Below, piece by piece: positions 61,060-64,000 of a stretch of 64,000 bases of DNA. The translations under genes were made by a program, and so were the position numbers. This DNA is from Verrucomicrobiaceae bacterium (GTDB lineage: Bacteria; Verrucomicrobiota; Verrucomicrobiia; Verrucomicrobiales; Verrucomicrobiaceae): contig JAIBCL010000016.1 of NCBI GenBank assembly GCA_019694165.1, forward strand, positions 62,001-126,000, in the 5' to 3' direction. The notes beneath the pieces are model-generated. The model did no database searches. It was given only the letters and a program-made list of their open reading frames with translations, and was not told the DNA's origin. The first letter of the stretch is position 1. Each line of letters begins with the position of its first letter.

Positions 61060-61755
61060 ATGTTGGACGAACTCAAGCAGCTCATGTTTGATTTCGCCAG
61101 AGGCCGGGCGGGTCGGCCGTTCCGCCGCATCGCGCAACTGGCGACGGAGGGCGAAGCGCCCGTCGAAGCGCCGTCGGACAAACCGCACCAGGGTGACAGG
61201 TCAGGCCGCCGCGACGCCGCGCTGGAGCTGGAATGCCACCGTATTCTCGTCTCGCTCGGGATGACGGCGATGGCGCAGAGGCTGCATGTGGTGTGGAATC
61301 CACGGCTGCGGAGCAGCGCGGGCTTCGCCTCGTATCCGGCGTGGCGCATCGAACTAAATCCGAAGCTGCGCGACTTCGACGGCCAGGTGGAACGCACGTT
61401 GAAGCATGAGCTGGCGCACCTCGTGGCCTTCCAGCGCGCGGGTCACACGCGCATCGAGCCGCACGGCGCGGAGTGGCGCCGCGCGTGCCGCGACATCGGC
61501 ATCCCCGGCGAGCGCGCCCACCATCATCTGCCGCTGCCGCGCAACGAGGTGAAGCGCAATTTCACCTACGTGTGCGTGTCATGCGGGCTCGTGGTGCGGC
61601 GCGTAAAAAAATTTCGCCGCTGCTCGGCCTGCCGCACCTGCTGCGCACGGCATGGCGACGGCAGCTACGACGAGCGTTTTCGCTTCGAGCAGGTCACCGA
61701 GCGCAATGCAGCGCGCTACGCGGCACTCCTGGGTGCGGCGGAACAACCGCGCTGA
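61060..61755 (+). CDS. SprT-like zinc metalloprotease-fold protein
   Basis: This 231-aa protein has the SprT zinc site HELAHLVAFQRAGH (HExxH with downstream H), then EPHGAEWRRACRDIG. The C-terminal zinc ribbon has CVSCG and CSACRTCC about 25 residues apart. The family is related to the Spartan protease that removes DNA-protein crosslinks, but bacterial functions are unproven. The first 45 residues are less conserved and charged. The ATG at 61060 is three bases after the cysE stop. Confidence 0.88.
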   Translation: MLDELKQLMFDFARGRAGRPFRRIAQLATEGEAPVEAPSDKPHQGDRSGRRDAALELECHRILVSLGMTAMAQRLHVVWNPRLRSSAGFASYPAWRIELNPKLRDFDGQVERTLKHELAHLVAFQRAGHTRIEPHGAEWRRACRDIGIPGERAHHHLPLPRNEVKRNFTYVCVSCGLVVRRVKKFRRCSACRTCCARHGDGSYDERFRFEQVTERNAARYAALLGAAEQPR

Positions 61756-61779
61756 CGTGCCTGCTTCCGGCGGCCGGAA

Positions 61780-62106
61780 TCACTGGATCACCGGCAGTTG
61801 CACCGGCTCATCGAGTGCGAAGAACTCGTCGATCTCGTCGTGCGGCATCGCGCTGTTTCGGATGCCTTCGAGGCGCTTGCGGCTGCCGCGGCGGCTGCCC
61901 GGGCGGTTTGCCGTCTTGTGGATGAGATCGGCGATCACGGGTGCCGCGATGGCCGCGCCGGCGGCCAGCATGGCGAGCGCGGCGATGTTCGATCCGCGCC
62001 GTCCCATGCCGCGGCCAAACAGAAGACCGAGCGCGCAGCCCGCCGTGGCGGGCGCGATGATGGAGGCGTAGGTTTCGTAGCGGCTCTCGGCGGATGACTC
62101 TTGCAT
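61780..62106 (-). CDS. Small membrane protein
   Basis: This 108-aa protein has one or two hydrophobic helices (IIAPATAGCALGLLFGRGM and NIAALAMLAAGAAIAAPVIADLI), a short basic stretch (GSRRGSRKRLEG) and an acidic tail. No family is recognised. It is convergent with the SprT-like gene and divergent from manC. The frame is open to 62292, but the ATG at 62106 gives a sensible N-terminus and leaves room for the divergent promoter. Confidence 0.6.
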   Translation of the reverse strand: MQESSAESRYETYASIIAPATAGCALGLLFGRGMGRRGSNIAALAMLAAGAAIAAPVIADLIHKTANRPGSRRGSRKRLEGIRNSAMPHDEIDEFFALDEPVQLPVIQ

Positions 62107-62204
62107 GACGGCGGCACTATAGGCGCGCAACAGAATGTCCAAAGTGGAAATTGCGGCGCGCCGCCATCCGGATAAGCGTGGCCGCGCCTTCGCGGCACCG
62201 AAAC

Positions 62205-63287
62205 ATGAAGAGTGAAGCGTCCCATCCCCGATATGCCCTGATCCTAGCCGGTGGCAGCGGCCAGCGCTTCTGGCCCGTGAGCCGCGATGCACTGCCGAAG
62301 CAGTTGCTGAAGCTCTTTGGGGAGAAAACGCTGCTGGAACTGACCGTGGAGCGGCTCGACGGCCTCGTGGCGAAGGAGAACATCCTCGTGCTCACCAATA
62401 CGCAGCAGGAGGCCGCCGTGCGCGCCATCCTGCCGGGGCTGCCGAAGGAAAACATCATCGCTGAGCCGGAGAAGCGGGACACGGCGCCGGCCATCGCGCT
62501 CGGCGTGGGATGGGTCGCGGCCCGCGCACCTTCGGCCACGATGATGGTGCTGCCGGCGGATCACCTCATCCAGGACAGGAAGGAATTCCAGCGCGTGCTG
62601 TCGAACTCGATGAAAGCCGCGGAGAGCGGCGGCGCACTCGTGACCGTGGGCATCAAACCCACATGGCCGTGCCCGAGCTACGGCTACGTCGAACGCGGAA
62701 AGAAAATCCCCATCAGCAGCATCAAGGACGCGCAAGTCTATGAAGTGGCGCGCTTCCGTGAGAAGCCGAATCCCGACCTGGCGGAGCACTTCATCGCGCA
62801 GGGAAACTTCGCGTGGAATGCCGGCATGTTCATCTGGACGCTGCCCGCCATCTTCAGCGAGCTGACACGCCACTGCCCGGCGCTGGCGGATTTTGTCTCC
62901 GAAGTGCGCACTTCGAAGGACTTCGCCGCCACGGTGAAGAAGCAGTTCGGAAAGCTGCCGAAGCTCTCGATCGACTACGCGCTCATGGAGCGCGCATCAC
63001 GCGTGCTGAACATTGAAGCCACTTTTGACTGGGATGACGTCGGCAACTGGACCTCGGTCGGGCGCTATCTCCAGGAAGACAAGGCGGGCAATCGGCACAA
63101 CTGCGCCCTGTCGCAATACGAGGCATCCAACAACATCGTCTTCAGCCAGACTGGCCAGCATGTCGCCTTGCTCGGCGTGCAGGACCTCATCGTCGTCGCG
63201 GCAAAGGATGGTCTTCTCGTGGCCAGCCGCGCCGAAGCCGAGAGCATCAAGAAGCTGGTGGACGGACTGCCGAAAGAACTGCGGTGA
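62205..63287 (+). CDS. manC: Mannose-1-phosphate guanylyltransferase
   Basis: This 360-aa enzyme makes GDP-mannose from mannose-1-phosphate and GTP, for glycans or capsule. The nucleotidyltransferase signature LILAGGSGQRFWPVSRDALPKQLL is at residues 11-34, followed by ENIIAEPEKRDTAPAIALG, MMVLPADHLI, SYGYVERG, FREKPNPDLAEHFIAQGNFAWNAGMFIW, and KLSIDYALMERA with FDWDDVGNW. No fused isomerase cupin domain is present, so it is the short, monofunctional type. The frame is open 18 codons upstream; the ATG at 62205 starts seven residues before the conserved block. Confidence 0.93.
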   Translation: MKSEASHPRYALILAGGSGQRFWPVSRDALPKQLLKLFGEKTLLELTVERLDGLVAKENILVLTNTQQEAAVRAILPGLPKENIIAEPEKRDTAPAIALGVGWVAARAPSATMMVLPADHLIQDRKEFQRVLSNSMKAAESGGALVTVGIKPTWPCPSYGYVERGKKIPISSIKDAQVYEVARFREKPNPDLAEHFIAQGNFAWNAGMFIWTLPAIFSELTRHCPALADFVSEVRTSKDFAATVKKQFGKLPKLSIDYALMERASRVLNIEATFDWDDVGNWTSVGRYLQEDKAGNRHNCALSQYEASNNIVFSQTGQHVALLGVQDLIVVAAKDGLLVASRAEAESIKKLVDGLPKELR

Positions 63288-63427
63288 GCGCCCGCCTTGT
63301 GCCTTGGATTCAGCGCGGTGGGTTTCGATGAACTTTCTCGTCTCCGCGCACGGATCAGCATGAGCGCTCCGTGATTCAATCCAGCGTCCCGAAGAATCGA
63401 AGTCAGAATCCGAACTCTCTCTCAACC

Positions 63428-64000
63428 ATGCCCATCTCACCCGCATCGAAGCTCGCCCTTCTTGACATCCTGAACACGCCCAGCCCCACCGGCTTTGAAA
63501 TCAACGGCCAGCGCCGGTGGGCCGCGCATGTGGGGAGATTCGCCGACAGCGTGCAGAATGATGCGTATGGCAACACCTGGGCCACCCTTGCCGGCGGTGC
63601 GAAGAGCGGCCCCGTCATCATGCTCGAAGCGCACGCGGACGAGATCGGCTACATGGTAAAGCACATCACCAAGGACGGCTTCATTTTCGTCGATCGCGTC
63701 GGCGGCTCCGACGTGGCCACCGCGCGCGGCAGGCGCGTCGATATTCTCGGTGACAAAGGCACGGTGCGCGGCGTCATCGGCAATGTCGCCATCCACATCC
63801 GCGACAAAGAAGACGAGAAAGTCCCGAAGCCGCACGAAATCTGGATCGACATCGGTGCCAAGGACGCCAAGGAAGTGGCGAAGGCCGGCATCCGTGTGGG
63901 TCATCCGGCGGTGTACTCGGATGCCGTCGAAGAGTTCGGTAACAACAAGCTCATTGGCCGGGCGCTCGACAATCGCATCGGCGGATTCATCATCGCCGAG
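63428..64000 (+). CDS. M42 family metallopeptidase, 3' end outside the window
   Basis: The first 191 residues of a cytoplasmic dinuclear-metal aminopeptidase (M42, FrvX/YsdC/endoglucanase-M-like) are present. PSPTGFE lies near the N-terminus. EAHADEIGYMV carries the first metal-binding His and Asp. A PDZ-like insert begins VGGSDVATARGRRVDILG, and GRALDNRIGGFIIAE carries the second metal-binding Asp. The frame is open to the end of the window. The ATG at 63428 gives a normal family start. It is 140 bases after manC. Confidence 0.92.
   Translation, partial: MPISPASKLALLDILNTPSPTGFEINGQRRWAAHVGRFADSVQNDAYGNTWATLAGGAKSGPVIMLEAHADEIGYMVKHITKDGFIFVDRVGGSDVATARGRRVDILGDKGTVRGVIGNVAIHIRDKEDEKVPKPHEIWIDIGAKDAKEVAKAGIRVGHPAVYSDAVEEFGNNKLIGRALDNRIGGFIIAE

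Overview
The window looks like chromosomal DNA of a verrucomicrobium (PVC group, probably order Verrucomicrobiales). The 16S gene has Verrucomicrobia-type stretches. The gene content also fits: secreted DUF1552 and DUF1587/1592/1588/1585 'planctomycete cytochrome C' proteins, sulfatases, an ECF sigma factor beside a Ser/Thr kinase with a long repeat tail, very large secreted mosaic proteins, and a Chlamydia-like class I ribonucleotide reductase. DNA is GC-rich with dense antisense shadow ORFs. Few starts carry a Shine-Dalgarno sequence although the 16S 3' end keeps CCTCCT.

Layout. 1-5.9 kb: a PhoB-like response regulator (minus), then nrdB-nrdA (plus) behind a probable tandem NrdR operator. 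5.9-9.2 kb: a repeat-flanked four-helix-bundle/zinc-finger gene, a membrane START-like protein, a Y1 (IS200/RAYT-like) transposase and a decayed IS630. 9.2-16.9 kb: lactonase, DUF1552 and DUF1592 proteins split by an antisense retropepsin-like gene, and small secreted or membrane proteins. 17-22.5 kb: Old Yellow Enzyme, pirin, then an ECF sigma factor and Ser/Thr kinase operon. 22.7-33.8 kb: a 3502-aa secreted mosaic protein and an EF-hand protein. 34.4-39.65 kb: a complete rRNA operon (16S, tRNA-Ala, tRNA-Ile, 23S, 5S, terminator). 39.65-44 kb: a mobile-element cluster with an intact-looking ISL3 element bounded by a perfect 8-bp target duplication, two IS5-family remnants, and a dead sulfatase gene. 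44.7-51.7 kb: RtcB ligase, a secreted Pro-rich protein, a second (intact) sulfatase, an APC permease and a GlcD-like oxidase. 51.8-60.1 kb: a second giant secreted protein (about 2757 aa). 60.1-64 kb: serine acetyltransferase, SprT-like protein, small membrane protein, mannose-1-phosphate guanylyltransferase and a truncated M42 peptidase.

Most notable observations. (1) A 189-bp element inside the dead sulfatase gene is flanked by an 8-bp duplication and ends in termini like those of the ISL3 element 2.5 kb away. Removing it plus one duplication copy on paper restores the sulfatase reading frame, so it is very probably an ISL3-mobilised MITE. (2) NrdB keeps all six metal ligands but has Leu at the radical-Tyr position, so it should be a tyrosyl-radical-free class I enzyme. 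(3) The two giant secreted proteins share a C-terminal module and both end in V(R)xxVT(I/L)P, which may be a sorting or anchoring tail. (4) The 16S gene is bracketed by a long processing stem that can be read directly. All family names are from recognition by eye; no database search was run.
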